In this document: one piece after another, positions 23,897 to 34,275 of the stretch
How positions within the stretch are numbered: the first letter of the stretch is position 1
How the letters are laid out: each line of letters starts with the position of its first letter
Origin: Kappaphycus alvarezii
Lineage: Eukaryota > Rhodophyta > Florideophyceae > Gigartinales > Solieriaceae
Reading direction: 5' to 3'
Assembly: GCA_002205965.3 (NCBI GenBank)
Contig: NADL03000624.1
Location: forward strand, 434,001 to 498,000
Length of the DNA stretch: 64,000 bases
Position numbers and translations under genes: made by a program
The notes under the pieces: model-generated
What the model saw: only the letters and a program-made list of their open reading frames with translations
Databases searched by the model: none
What the model was told of the DNA's origin: nothing

Positions 23897-25206
23897 GTGG
23901 CATCCACCCTCCTACTAGCCCTCATACTCACGATTCTCAATGACACGACGGTTACTGCTCAAGCAAACACAGTGTCGATCCCTCTCATCTTAATGGGCTC
24001 TTTGACTAGTTTCCTCTTACTTTACCATCTTTGTCTTCACGATGCTGAGGCGCGCCTCAACTTTCGGCACCAAATTTCTGCCGATGCCCGTAGGAGACGT
24101 GATCGCCGCATACGAAGGCGGGCTTTACAGAGTCCACACATGTCGACCTTTGCGGTTTTGTTTGGGTCTGGATGTGATCAATCGCCAACCACATTGACAG
24201 GTTTTGACTATCGAGGATTTCATTATATCCTAGAGAGATTTGGTCCGCTTTATAACAGCTACACACCGTATTCACCAGACAGGATGATTAGACCGCTCGA
24301 TCCATCTAATCAGTCCGGCAGGCCGAGAACTTTGTGTGCCGCTCATTGTCTTGGACTAATTTTATCATGGAACAGAACAAGGGGAGCCGATTATGTTCTC
24401 TGTATGTTATTCGGGATCACCGGGTCTTTCTGTTCTCTTTTTCTTCGTTTTGGAAGGCGCTTACTGCTCAAAGTTCTCAAGCGTGACCCATTGGCGATGG
24501 TTAGAATGCCAACTGTTGAAGAAGCTGTGCAATTCAAGAGTTCCTTTGCAAGAAAATATTCAATGCTGCAAGAAGTGTATTGCGTGGCAGACGGTCTTAA
24601 AATTTACTTAGAGCAGGCTGGAGATGTTGTTACTCAGAATATGTTCTACAATGGATGTAATCACGACCATTATGCCAGAAACGTTTTTGTCTTTGCACCA
24701 AACGGTGTGGTGATATGTTGTTCGATCAACGCGCTCGGTTCAATGCACGATTCCATAATAGCTGAATAGGGTGGCGTATAAGAGAAGCTTAAAGCATTGT
24801 TCGACCAGCATGGGGGACGATGCGTGGTAGATTCAGCGTTTTCAAAGGGAAAATACCCTTTCCTAATCAAATCTTCACAGGAAAATGTTTTAGCGAGTGA
24901 TGGTATAGCTGCGTCTATTACTGCACTACGGCAAGCGACATCGGCGCGACAAGCCTCTGAATGGGGCATGCGAGCTTTTAAAGGGACATTTGCGAGACTC
25001 AAAGACAGGTTCGTTTACGAAGAGCGGGGCGAACGGAAAATTGTGCTCACCTGCATCGTGCTACTTTTCAACCTTAGATCCCGGCTCGTTGGTATCAATG
25101 AGATTCTTAATACATACATGCCTCACCGTAGTGTGGAAGCGAACCACTTTTTGTTCTTGTTAATATCAGGTTACCTTCATTTTTTGACTCCCGGAGAGTG
25201 TGTTCC
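23897..25206 (+). pseudogene. PIF/Harbinger DDE transposase (element 1), two nonsense codons
   Basis: HARBI1-type nuclease. The first segment runs to the TAG at 24,767-24,769. It includes VADGLK (first catalytic Asp), FYNGCNHDHYARNVFVFAP and GSMHDS (second Asp). The frame then continues through a second stop (TAA, 24,779-24,781) into EKLKALFDQHGG, VDSAF and ASEWGMRAFKG, where GAA at 24,959-24,961 is the third catalytic residue (Glu). The two stops replace what are probably Trp and Tyr codons; otherwise the frame is preserved. The N-terminus begins with a GTG in the present sequence and is uncertain. It converges on the accessory gene, and the 3' ends overlap slightly. Paralogue of the copy at 57.4-58.5 kb. 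Confidence 0.9.
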
Positions 25207-26414
25207 TGAGTTTCCTGCTTGCTTTCCAAGTAGCGCAACCATCATAATCTGGATCATATTATCGCTGCGTCTCCTGTCCTCCTCTCGACGCTCTCTATCC
25301 TCAGCTCGTTGTTCCTCAATGATCTGGCGCTCTTCTTCGCGTCCCGCCTTTTCATCCTCTCTGTCCATCATCCTCTGGTGATGCTCTGCATCCCGCCTCA
25401 TCTGCTCCTGCAATGTAGAAGCCTGAATGACTTCAATTATGCCTTCGGACTCGGTAGATTTATTTGGTTTTACAGCGTTTTTACGGATTAATGGCCTAGG
25501 AGAGGGTATCACACTCTGATCTGCGTTATCAGGATTGGATACAGATGGGATGTTGTCGTTGGTTTCAAGTACAAGCGAGGCGCCATCGGCGCTATGATCG
25601 TTAGCAGTAAACTCTGCGGCGTCGTCACTGATGTTATCCGTATAATCATCGTCAGACTCAGCACCATCGCCAATATCTGCCGGCTCCGTCATTTGCTCTC
25701 GTATGTGCTTTGCTTCCAGAACTTCTTGCGGTATGGTATCCATAGGGTATGGTACAGGGGTCTCCTGTGGGGCAATTGTCCGACAAAGCGCAGAGAATTT
25801 ACGTCGAAGTGAGTCTGCATTTCTTCGCTGGGCTGGATATCGCGATTCGTGAGGAAGCATTACCTTCTCCCACTCATCTTTACCAAGCGGCAGGTGTACT
25901 TCGAGCAGCTCCAGCAAGTTGTCCAGTTCACCATGCGAAAATCCACTGCCCTCCTGCCGGGCTGTGCCTTCTGTGAGGTTCCCCTGGTTTTGACTCCTTT
26001 CGATATGGGCGGTTTTGGCGGCAATGTTGAGGACGGTCGAACTGCTCTCTGGGCAGTAGTGCTTCTGAGACCAGGATCAGGAGTCAAGTCCATTGAAGCT
26101 ACTCTATGTTCTGTCGCCGCCCGCGGTGGCGAAAACGGAGACGGCGAGCGAGAGACAGATACATCTTCGGTATAGGCCAGGTCAGTATACTTCGCGTTTG
26201 TTACAGGTTTCCGCGATGGGTGGATAGTCAGTGGCGGAGGGAAAACAGAGAGGCTGGGAACCGGGATCGCGTGCTTGTGTGAGGGAGCGGTAATTGCGTC
26301 GGCGATCTTTTGAATCGCGGGTGTTTCGCGTAGTGTTGTTTGCGGGGAGCACGACGGAGCGCTAGACTTACCGTTCGCATTGTCATTTGCGCTGTCGGCG
26401 AAGGGAGGCGCCAT
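25177..26414 (-). pseudogene. Harbinger accessory (Myb/SANT-like) protein, frameshifted
   Basis: Second gene of Harbinger elements, normally a DNA-binding partner of the transposase. An ATG at 26,414 (MAPPFADSAND) starts a Pro/Ser-rich N-terminal part that runs to about 25,980. The core continues in another frame from about 25,960: GSGFSHGELDNLLELLE, PLGKDEWEKV and RNADSLRRKF, a Myb/SANT-like helix pattern. An acidic middle and a C-terminal coiled coil (QEQMRRDAEHHQRMM, EEERQIIEEQ, ending IQIMMVALLGK) follow to the stop at 25,177. A single frameshift separates the halves. The same GNGF/GSGF...LLE motif and coiled coil recur in element 2. Confidence 0.8.
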
Positions 26415-26804
26415 AGATGGCACAGGAGAAGCGCAAGCGGTAATCAGGGAAATGGGTAGCCGCCTGCGGGGGGTTGAGGTGGGATTTTAGCGCGAAAGCA
26501 GCAAGAAGAGCGCGCGACTTTTGCGATTTGCTACTTGAAGTCATCGGCTTCGTACGGTGCAAAGGATCGGGCAAATTAACGATTTGTCTGTAGCAAATAA
26601 GCAAGCTGGACTGCCAAAAAAACAAATTGCGCAATCGCAAAATGCGATTTGTGATTTCAGGAGACGCCCAATCTACTAGCTAGACAGTACCAGCGAGCAG
26701 ACAGTGCAAGCCTACAGTAGTTGTAATACGTGTCTTGCTGACGCTGATCAATTCATTTCCTTAAAAAACCGACAGAAAGTATCAACCCAGACAGTTGCAC
26801 TTTG

Positions 26805-26890
26805 TCGTCGTCGGTGGCTATGGCTATCATATCGCTGGTCCCACTGCATTTGACCGATGTGGTCCATCCAGGCAATTCTTAACTGAGTAG
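26805..26890 (+). repeat. LINE-family 3' end (sense), diverged
   Basis: GGTCCCACTGCAT-TGACCGATGTGG, then TTCTTAACTGAGTAGTCGTTCAGTC. This is the reverse complement pattern of the units at 33,770-33,835 and corresponds to the HVADVEHP-coding end plus 3' region of the LINE family. The Tc1 element starts 17 bases further on. Confidence 0.55.
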
Positions 26891-26906
26891 TCGTTCAGTC
26901 GTTTTA

Positions 26907-28447
26907 CACTGCCGCTTGAAAGTATAGGACACTCTACACTTTTAATATGTCTCGAGATGCGCCAATTAAGATTTTGAAAACCTAATATTTGAAATCAATG
27001 GTACTAAAAACATGCAAGGAAAGATATTTATTTATACTAAAATCAAAACAGACCAATCAAAGACTACCGAGGTAAATCAACCCTACCCGAAAGTATATGA
27101 CATGATCACTATATCTTCCACCAACGGCAAGATACAGAAGCTATAAGCCCGAATCCGGCTTGAATTCTCTCCCCTACAGATCCTGCATTCAACTAGTACT
27201 CATACATGCTAAGATGAACACATCTTTCCGAGTTGGACCGCGGAAAAATTCCTGCCTACAAAAAAGAAGGTCTCCACACTTCTCAGATTGCCAATAAGGA
27301 AAGCAGGAGCCAAGATGCAGTCAAAAGGGTCTTAGACAATCTGCAGAGTTATAGAGAGACCACAAGATCTGGTAGGCCTCGCAAAATTTCCGATAAAGCG
27401 GAAAAAGACTGATTCTGGTGGCTATAATCGAGAAAATAACAGCCAGGGAGATTCGGGACGAGCTCAACTTAGACGTCTCGGTCTCCAGGACTCGGTTTTA
27501 TCCAAGCAACAAAGCTAGTCTGCGTTTCAAAAAGGTATACGCGCTCTGCCTCTCAATGAAGCCCACAAACTTGCTCGAATTGATTAGATCACAAGCACAT
27601 GTCACATGGTACTCGAACAAGTGGTCCCCTTTGGTATTTTCTGATGAGAACAGGTTCATTTTAGATGGATCCGATGAAATACATAGCCATTGGCATGACT
27701 TAAGGAAGGGTACTTAGCTGCTTTCTCGTCGCCAGCAAGGTGGAGCTGGTCCTATGGTGTGGGGGGCTTTTTCAAGTGATTGAATTTGGGATTTGCAATT
27801 TTTGACTTGGCGGCAAACGCCAGAAAGCTACGTAAAGGTAATGGAAGAGGGTTAGCTACCAAAAGCGGACGATTTCATGCCAACCACATGGATATTTCAG
27901 CAAGACAACGCCCCGATCCACGTGAGCAAGAGGTCAATGAACTGGTTTAAGAAACAAGAGATTCGTTTAATGAAGTGGTCGGCTCGCTCCCCTGATCCCA
28001 ACGCAATTGAAAACCTTTGGAGCATCCTTGGGAGGAAGGTTTACGCCAACAGACGTCAGTTTATTACCAGTCCTGACCTTAATGATTGTGTTTTGTGTTG
28101 CTGGCTGGAAGTACCGCTATCACTGCGGAAAAACTTGTTTTCTCAATGCAAGGGCGTGCTGTTGAGGTTATTGTTAAGCGAGGAGGTCACTCGCCTTATT
28201 AGTTTTAAGTTTACTGCAGCATTATTGGTTTTATTGCTATGAGTATAAAAGTGTCGTATGCTTTCAATGGGGGTCATTATTTTCCGTTCAGGGTGTGCAA
28301 TACGCTTTTCACCCGAATATCGAGAATTTCCATTTTTTATATAATTTGAACCGCTGATTACATTGATGTAATTTGTTTTTAATATTCATAAATAAATTGG
28401 GAGTTCGTTCAAATCAGTACACTGTCGTATAATTTCAGGCGGCAGTG
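26907..28447 (+). mobile_element. Tc1/mariner element with TIRs and TA target
   Basis: The left end CACTGCCGCTTGAAAGTATA and the reverse complement of the right end, CACTGCCGCCTGAAATTATA, agree over about 32 bases with five or six differences. TA dinucleotides flank both ends (26,905-26,906 and 28,448-28,449), the standard Tc1/mariner target. Length is 1,541 bp. It contains one transposase pseudogene on plus. Confidence 0.92.
27225..28242 (+). pseudogene. Tc1-type DD34E transposase, degenerate
   Basis: Cut-and-paste transposase of the Tc1/IS630 superfamily. Catalytic motifs visible are VFSDENRFILDG (first Asp), WIFQQDNAPIH (second Asp) and SPDPNAIENLW (Glu). 34 residues lie between the second Asp and the Glu, the DD34E signature. 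The flanking W-HDLRKG, S-RQQGG and GPMVWGAF motifs agree with the family. Stops at about 27,718, 27,781 and 27,855 plus frame changes upstream abolish function. An N-terminal helix-turn-helix is only dimly visible (GRPRKIS-like sequence near 27,370-27,390). Confidence 0.9.
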
Positions 28448-28449
28448 TA

Positions 28450-28785
28450 CTTTACACTCAAGATAAGTAATGAATAAAGATTTCTCTCGAGAAAAACACA
28501 CAAATCTCACGCCCTAGGGGCCTGTGACAGCTGGCACCAGCATTTGACCGTAGATTGCTACCAATCATTACCTGTTCTAGGGACCATACACTGCCACAAT
28601 CTTGCTTCATAAATTTTACTCAATAAATATTAGTTAGTCGCTATGCCGAGTCTGTCTCCCTAAAGTGTATGACCGGCACCTCGTACACAGAAAGAATTTG
28701 CCTGGAACACACCACCTCAGGCACAAAATTAAGTACTGTACTGTACTGCAGAGCACCCAGGATCAGCCGACGTGATCTCCTAGTC
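28450..28785. other. Short non-coding gap
   Basis: Holds the word TACACTCAAGATAAGTAA (also near 21,030 and, inverted, near 33,755) and a TACTGTACTGTACTG run at 28,735-28,749. No gene is seen. Confidence 0.4.
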
Positions 28786-29390
28786 TTCCTTGCAGCGAAT
28801 TTTGCAGCAGCTGCAGGTTACTCTGTTGTATTGTAGAGCAGCGCACCGAGCACCTCCCCAAATCATCGCACATCCAAGAAATGGGAAGCAGCGGAGGGTT
28901 CGAAAATTTCATGTCACCTTCGTCATTTCCATCGCTCTTTTCAACAGGGGAGAGAGGTCCTTCATCCTGATGTCCTCTCTGAATGCGGCGTGAAATTCGA
29001 AGCAGAGAGGGTATCAATCTTTTACAGCGACCCCCACCAGAGGCAAGCTCGCGCCTGTGCCAATCTCCACTCTTGGAGTTTGGCACCCGTATGCATGCGT
29101 GGTGCTAATTGACGTGGCATGGAACGGTGTCATGAGGGCACTGGAGACCTGTGGAGGGTCTCAGGGGTTTTGATGTCATGGCACGCTGTAGCAGCCGCGA
29201 TTTCCAATCCGGCCTGCTTGATGGCTGGCCTTAAGGTGCCCTTCTAGCGAGCGTAATGTATCTTCCATTACTGTATCGGATTGCCCTTTGGGATCGATTG
29301 GGGTTGTCTGGAGTACTTTTATTTGACCTGGTCGCAAATCTTTGGGGCAATATGCACTAACGGGTCTAGGCCTGCAGGTAGGAGCTAACT
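28785..29390 (+). pseudogene. LINE 3' fragment, copy C
   Basis: Third copy of the LINE family seen at 18.3-20.0 kb. Ordered words are shared with copy B: TGATGTCCTCTCTGAATGCGG, CGACC-CCACCAGAGG, CTGTGCCAATCTCCACTCTT. The peptide (MSSLNAA, then GKLAPVPISTLG in another frame) follows copy B but frames are broken. The 3' UTR starts about 29,250 (GATCGATTGGGGTTGTCTGG) and diverges from copy B by 29,330. Confidence 0.75.
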
Positions 29391-29755
29391 GGGTGGTCAA
29401 TGTCAGCGATGTGCAATAGTGCGCGAGCATTTTTTTCCATAACATCAGCGGATTGGATGGCCGCGATGAGGCACTAACAGGTGCGGGGACGAAAAACCTA
29501 AGAAGAGGTATGATGGCCGCGAGCGAGGGCCGGAAAAACTCGTGAAAACGGGCAGTCTCGGCGGAGGGCATCGAGGGAGTTGAAAGCGAGGGGTTGCAAT
29601 TGGAAAGGAAGGTCGCTCCTAGGGCCATCCGGGAGGTTGAGTGAGCGACGTGCCAGCTCGCGGTCGAGGTTGCGAATATTGTCCCGGTGAGCTGAGTTCG
29701 CTGCCGCACCTGCCACAGGAGCGGCTTTCGTGCGGTTGGCCGACTTTTGAAGGCG
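29390..29755 (-). pseudogene. LINE 3' coding tail, antisense, second family
   Basis: On minus: NSAHRDNIRNLDRELARRSL, then FQLQPLAFNSLDALR. In a shifted frame it ends NARALLHIADIDHPVSS, which parallels LHVADVEHPVSS of the 31.1 kb copy. The order KW/FQ-F-PLAF-S-L followed by -HIAD-.HPVSS defines this LINE tail. It lies tail to tail with copy C. Confidence 0.65.
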
Positions 29756-29759
29756 AAAA

Positions 29760-30225
29760 AAAGGTGATGTCTCAGGCGAGTGAGTGGGATGGCGTGGCTT
29801 TATACAGGGAAAGGACTAACAAATCCGTGGGACGGAGGCCAGTTCCCTTAGTAAGGAACAGTGCCTCAAGCTCGCAGTCGCGGCTAGTGGTACGGATGAC
29901 GTGCATGAGTGCGGCATTTCGCACAGAGTTGCGCCGGTGCAGGCGCCTTAATCAGGTGGGGCAGAGGTCTGCTGCATAGTCGCGATGGGTGTCCATAGGC
30001 TTGTGAAAATGCTGTCAGAGGATAGACGGGGGTTCGCTGTATACAAGGAGGCCGAGGCTCCTTTCGCGAGCATTGCGGACTATTGAGTTTCGGGGATCTG
30101 GCAGGAGGTGGAACGTGCGTAGAGGAAGGTGGCCGCATGAGTGTGGCGGAAGGCGAGACCCCGGATGCGGATTCCGATGTCTTCGTCACTATAATTTGAG
30201 GGGTAGGTTTGGCGTCCCAGTCTCA
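29760..30225. other. Unassigned, moderately GC-rich
   Basis: Open frames on both strands (for example 29,884-30,189 minus, Pro/Ser-rich) carry no recognisable motif. It may be a further upstream part of one of the LINE insertions. No confident call. Confidence 0.3.
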
Positions 30226-30310
30226 GAGAAACTCAATGGCATTAGTACGGGACAGAATGAAATACATTTTCCACGATTAGAACACCTAAATATTTTGTCC
30301 TTTAGGAAAT
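30225..30310 (+). repeat. LINE 3' UTR end, diverged
   Basis: GGCATTAGTACGGGACAGAATG followed by a copy of the CCACGATTAGAACACC(T/C)AAA(T/C) block. It resembles 19,190-19,285 (CCAAGAGTAAAACACCCAAAC). Confidence 0.5.
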
Positions 30311-30703
30311 GGCGCAAACATCCAAGCCAGTTATCCGATACAGTTATCCAAGATGTCTAGCTAGGACTGATTTTGGTTGCCCACTCCAGGCAAGAGTCAT
30401 CCTCACTGCCGCGTCTTGTGAGCAAAGCACTTACGCCGAAAGGTTTTCAACCCGTTGCTTTGACGGTTTGCCCAGATTTCACTGGGGGAAGTTTCTTCCG
30501 TCCACTTTGCTGGAGTATGCATCGATCAAGACCTTGCCAGGTTCCGTCGGTTTAGCAGGCCCAGTTCAATCTTTTAATAAATGCCCCAGTTCCCCCCACG
30601 AAGGCCTCCTCTGAGATTGCTCTTATCAGGAAAATTAAGTAAACCACCCCATTCAACCCCATGAATAACAGGATAATAGAGTAATAGAGAACGTAAGCCA
30701 TAC

Positions 30704-30755
30704 GAACTTCGTAAATAAAATTAGCATTCTTCCAAATAAGGTACATACGAAGTTC
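30704..30755. repeat. 10-bp inverted repeat GAACTTCGTA/TACGAAGTTC
   Basis: GAACTTCGTA at 30,704-30,713 is the exact reverse complement of TACGAAGTTC at 30,746-30,755. A third half (TACGAAGTTAC) follows near 30,808. The loop is AT-rich. Confidence 0.7.
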
Positions 30756-30849
30756 ATAACTACTTTTGATTTACGAATTAAGAAATTCGAAGAACCCCGA
30801 CAAGTACGAAGTTACAGAAGTTGTACTTGCTTTTGCTAAACCTAAGTAT

Positions 30850-31240
30850 CCCCATGCCTCACACATCTCGGAACTACCCTCATGTTCCATTTGATCCATA
30901 CCATGCCAAGTATCCCGCCCCCTTCGCACAACACCCTCCAGGAACCGAACTTCAAGTTTCAGCCCCTGGTTTTCGACCCCTTGGGTGCCTCATCCCCCGC
31001 CTCTATTCTGTTCCTCGAAGACTTCATCTCGCGCATCGCAGAGAAGCACAACACAACCACAGGAGTCATCCGCAGACGTATTTATCAGCGCATAAGTTGC
31101 ACATTGTGGTCTTCTGTTGCAATGGCGATTCTATCGCGAGTCCTACTGCACGTGGCTGACGTGGAACATCCGGTTAGTTCTTAGCCGTTATGTCAGTCCT
31201 GCAGTGTACACGATAGATACTCAATGAAGTAAAGTTTCTT
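30850..31240 (+). pseudogene. LINE 3' coding tail and terminus (second family)
   Basis: Open stretch 30,882-31,184: NFKFQPLVFDPLGASSPAS, FLEDFISRIAEKHN, RRRIYQRISCTLWSSVAMAIL, ending LHVADVEHPVSS and a stop. This is the conserved tail after the reverse transcriptase in this family. The 3' region ends ATAGATACTCAATGAAGTAAA (about 31,235). It is the cleanest sense copy of this family in the window and defines its 3' terminus. Confidence 0.75.
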
Positions 31241-31499
31241 CAAAAAACTACTATGCCATAGCGAGAATAATACATCGGCATACAACGACAGAAGGCATAT
31301 ATAGCACTACAAACTGTTCAACTAGTGATACTACCGGACGCAAAAGACGAAGTAGCTGTGATCGCCCTCGAGCACCTCGCTGCTCTGCAAAATGGGATCT
31401 CCCGCATATCGGTGCGAACAAAACGAATCTCAGCGTCTACGTTTAACCTGAATGCGCTGAGAAACATGAAATGCTATTAGTCGGTATCGGATCCCAAAA

Positions 31500-32355
31500 C
31501 TCTTCGTGGGGGTGCTCTCCCAATACCTTTGCGTGGGAACTACATTCACTAAAAGGATTAGATATTTTTGTGATAATATCAACTCATGTTGTGCTGTTCT
31601 AAGAATACTTCCTACCCCCATGCGTCTCGTTGATATGGAAGAGGAGTTTGGTATGTTCAGTTCTCGTTGGATTGAGTTGTTTTGGGAAACAGTTGAGGTC
31701 TTTATATCACTATGGACACCTGTTGGACTTTCGACCAACGCTTATGACCAACGGAGCAGCCCTCTACTCCAACTCTTTAAAAATGATGGATGTCCTTTTG
31801 AAAACTGTTTGGGACTCATTGATTCTACTAAGATATATATGACTTGCCCAGGGAGTCACAGCAGCTATCAACGCAGCTGCTACTCCGCTCAAAAGAATGC
31901 AATGATTGGTGTACCAAACAGTGTCAACACCAGAGGGATTGATGTTCTCTGCGTATGGTACAGTGGAGGGCAGACGTCATGATCTGCCTTTGCTGTGTAT
32001 GTCAGGGCTTAAAGATGTGATCTCTGCTTTTATGAATATTTTTATAAATAAAAAGGGGCGTCAATTCCACATCAACGGCGACTTTCCATATATTCTCAGA
32101 CCCTACTTGCAAAGATCATTGCCTGAATATGTAGCTAGGTCTTCTCAACATGCGTTTAACTCTATCATGAGCGCCCCTTGAGTTGCAGTTGAATGGAACT
32201 ATAAAGTATTAAAGCTACAGTGGTCTCGAAAATATTATGCAATGTGTTTGAAAGTTCGCCATGCACCTATAGCTCTGATTTAAAAGACATAAATTTTTCT
32301 TCACGATATGAGGACTTGTTAACTAAGGCAAGCGCAGACGATATCAAATTTTAAC
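31500..32355 (+). pseudogene. Harbinger-like DDE transposase relic (third copy, different subgroup)
   Basis: Fragments in two frames: GLIDSTKIYMTCPG (first Asp) and YSAQKNAMIG up to about 31,905. Then YQTVSTPEGLMF, YGTVEGRRHDLPLL (second Asp), INGDFPYILRPYLQ and FNSIMSAP, a stop, then VAVEWNYKV (Glu). The GRRHD and GD.-Y-L-PYLQ motifs belong to the DDE_Tnp_4 fold used by PIF/Harbinger transposases. At least one frameshift and one stop inactivate it. I could not find its TIRs. Confidence 0.75.
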
Positions 32356-32567
32356 CTCGATCCACCGTCCTTTCGCGAATAATTGGAATATCCGTAAACA
32401 ATAACTTCCTGAACATGTTACTACTAAGAAATTGCAGAAAGGACAGCCATTTTGCCTAAATCTCTCCTCGCGGAGAGATTAAGGACCAAAATACGCTTCG
32501 CAGACCTTTGCTACGCTCAAGACGCGGACTTTGCTCCTCGGGACCCGCCCCGAGGAGATTAGTTTAA

Positions 32568-32700
32568 CTTGTTAAGCGTGGCGCCTATGATGTACATCAT
32601 CTTCTCCCTCTCTCGTCTCGCATCTGTCCTCTTGTCTCTTTCCAACTCAAATCTCATTTCATTTAGCTTTATATGTTCCTCCGGAACATCATGATAGTAA
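32568..32700 (-). pseudogene. C-terminal coiled coil of a Harbinger accessory gene
   Basis: Minus strand: HDVPEEHIKLNEMRFELERD, then REREKMMYIIGATLNKLN and a stop. The charged helix ending in a hydrophobic M-I-.-.-.-L segment parallels the accessory protein ends of the two complete elements. It faces the transposase relic at 31.5-32.35 kb tail to tail, as in those elements. It is cut off at about 32,700, where GGCGGCACAGTG, a relative of the Tc1 TIR, begins. Confidence 0.5.
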
Positions 32701-33330
32701 CCTAAACTTCAGGCGGCACAGTGCAGTACGGTAGTCGCTGTATCTAATGGTCCCTTCAGCCGGGCCCGGCTTGCCCTCTTGGGCCACAATTGTACAGTAC
32801 CTAGCGCCGCAATGTATGGTTCTCCAACATTACGTAAATGCTACAACTGCTGGCATATGTTTTCCATGTATTTCAGAAAGGCTTGAAAAATGCAGAATTA
32901 TGCCAGCGTAGAATCATTTTGTCATTTCGGGTGTACTGTACACTGGCTGACCGACTAAAAAGTTAAGATTGTCACGACTCGGTTACGTGCCCTACGCGCG
33001 CTCATCTGCCGGTCCTCTCCCGCTTTCTTTTATTGACCCCAAGCGGTCTCAACCAGGTTTGTGAGGAACATGTGAAAAAACCATGTATCTATTACATGAA
33101 ATAATGTAGCCCATTACAGCTCAGCAGTACATCCGTACCACAGTACTGTACATAGAGAAAAAAATTAAACTGAAAGGAAATTCAGTACGTGATACATACA
33201 GTAATTACATTAGAAAATTACATTACTAGTACATTGAATTTCAAAAACTTACCTAGTACAATTGAAAAAAATAAATACATTGACGCGATATATGGTTCAA
33301 GAAGAGAACTTAATGGCATTATTACAACGG
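32700..33330. other. Non-coding, TACTGTAC-rich
   Basis: No gene. TACTGTACA words lie near 32,933 and 33,140. Part of a LINE 3' end (GGCTGACCGACTAAAAAGTTAAG, near 32,944) is recognisable. Confidence 0.4.
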
Positions 33331-34030
33331 TTGTCCGCTGCAGGATACAACTATGTTGCTAAGAGCTATCCAGGGGGTCCATGTCGGCCAGGTGCAGCGA
33401 AACGCGCGACAAAATGGATTTTGCACTAGACCACCAGATTGTGGTACTACTGCGCCTATAGATCCGTGTACGGATATCAACTATCTGAACTTTATGGCAT
33501 CAATATAGACAGGTGTCCGCTGTAGGATCCGACTATATTGCTAGCTAAAAGCTAACTGGGTGATTCACGTCGGCCACATGAAGCGACATGCGCGAAAATA
33601 TAGATTGTGCACTCGACGACCAGATTCTACTATTAATGTCAAGAGAACAGAATCTTTACTTCAATGATTATCTATCATGTACACTGCAGGTCTGACTATA
33701 CGGCTAAAATCTAACCAGATTTTCCACGTCAAAGAGAAGGATCTTTACTCGGTATTTATCTTGAGTGTGGACCAACTGACCGACTATTCAGTTAAAAACT
33801 AACTGGATGGACCTAATATTTCATGTGCAGTGGGGCCCAAGAAGAAAATTTACTTCATTGAGTACCTATCGTGTACACCGCAGGTCTGAAAGTACAGCTA
33901 AGAACTAACCGGAGAAGAAGAAGTTTAATGCATTCAGTATCTACTGGGGACTGAGCACGCTCTAGCTATACGGCTAAGATCTAAACGGATGTACCTCGTC
34001 TTCCATGCGCATCGGGGCTCGGGACAGGAC
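33330..34030 (-). repeat. Serial diverged LINE 3' ends, antisense
   Basis: At least five units in a row carry the same ordered words: CTGCAGG(T/A)-TGACTATACGGCTAA, then a (T/A)CTAACCGGA-like word, CACGT(C)GGCCA and TGCAG(T/C)GGGC/AGCGA. Approximate starts are 33,340, 33,515, 33,655, 33,775, 33,845 and 33,930. Unit size varies from about 70 to 170 bp. They correspond to the HVADVEHP-coding end plus 3' UTR of the LINE at 30.9-31.2 kb, in reverse. A simple set of independent insertions seems unlikely in such tight order; tandem duplication of the 3' end is the alternative. Confidence 0.6.
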
Positions 34031-34187
34031 TTCTTGAGCTATGGATGACCAGAGGGTGCAACTCAGTCGATGGTAGATACGGCGGCGGATAACGACAAGT
34101 GTTTTGAGTGACACTTGGACCTTCAGTATTGACATCTACCATGTACAAGTATAAATTAGTTACTTTTACGATATGAACACGTCCTTG

Positions 34188-34275
34188 ACCCGAGCGACCC
34201 CTTGGTCTAATGGAAAAAATCAAGTCAGCTACCGGAAAGGTAGTTCGATCGAATCCAGTGTGCGCACCGCTATAA
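34188..34275 (+). other. tRNA-like/SINE-like segment
   Basis: TTGGTCTAATGGA resembles an A box, and GTTCGATCGAATCC resembles a stretched B box, 40-odd bases apart. Between them is a perfect hairpin CTACC-GGAAA-GGTAG. The acceptor stem does not close, so it is not a functional tRNA. It could be a tRNA-derived SINE head or chance. Confidence 0.25.

Larger units (their letters stand above)
23773..26669. mobile_element. PIF/Harbinger element 1, complete with TIRs and AAT target duplication
   Basis: The left end GGGCGTCTCCTGAAATCACA (23,773-23,792) is the exact reverse complement of the right end (26,650-26,669), 20 of 20. AAT flanks both sides (23,770-23,772 and 26,670-26,672), giving the 3-bp target duplication typical of PIF/Harbinger. 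The element is 2,897 bp. It carries a transposase on plus and a coiled-coil accessory protein on minus, arranged tail to tail. Both genes are broken, so it is non-autonomous now. TIR identity suggests fairly recent movement compared with the relics around it. Confidence 0.95.

Noticed and set aside
30704-30755. Resemblance of GAACTTCGTA/TACGAAGTTC to loxP arms
   Set aside because: The arms match loxP only partly, the spacer is 32 bases rather than 8, and no recombinase lies nearby. Chance similarity is more likely.
32534-32560. GC-rich hairpin CTCCTCGGG...CCCGAGGAG as a bacterial-type terminator
   Set aside because: No T-run follows, the context is eukaryotic, and it lies between transposon relics.
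34188-34275. Functional tRNA gene
   Set aside because: The acceptor stem cannot be closed and the T arm is stretched by extra bases. Kept only as a tRNA-like segment.
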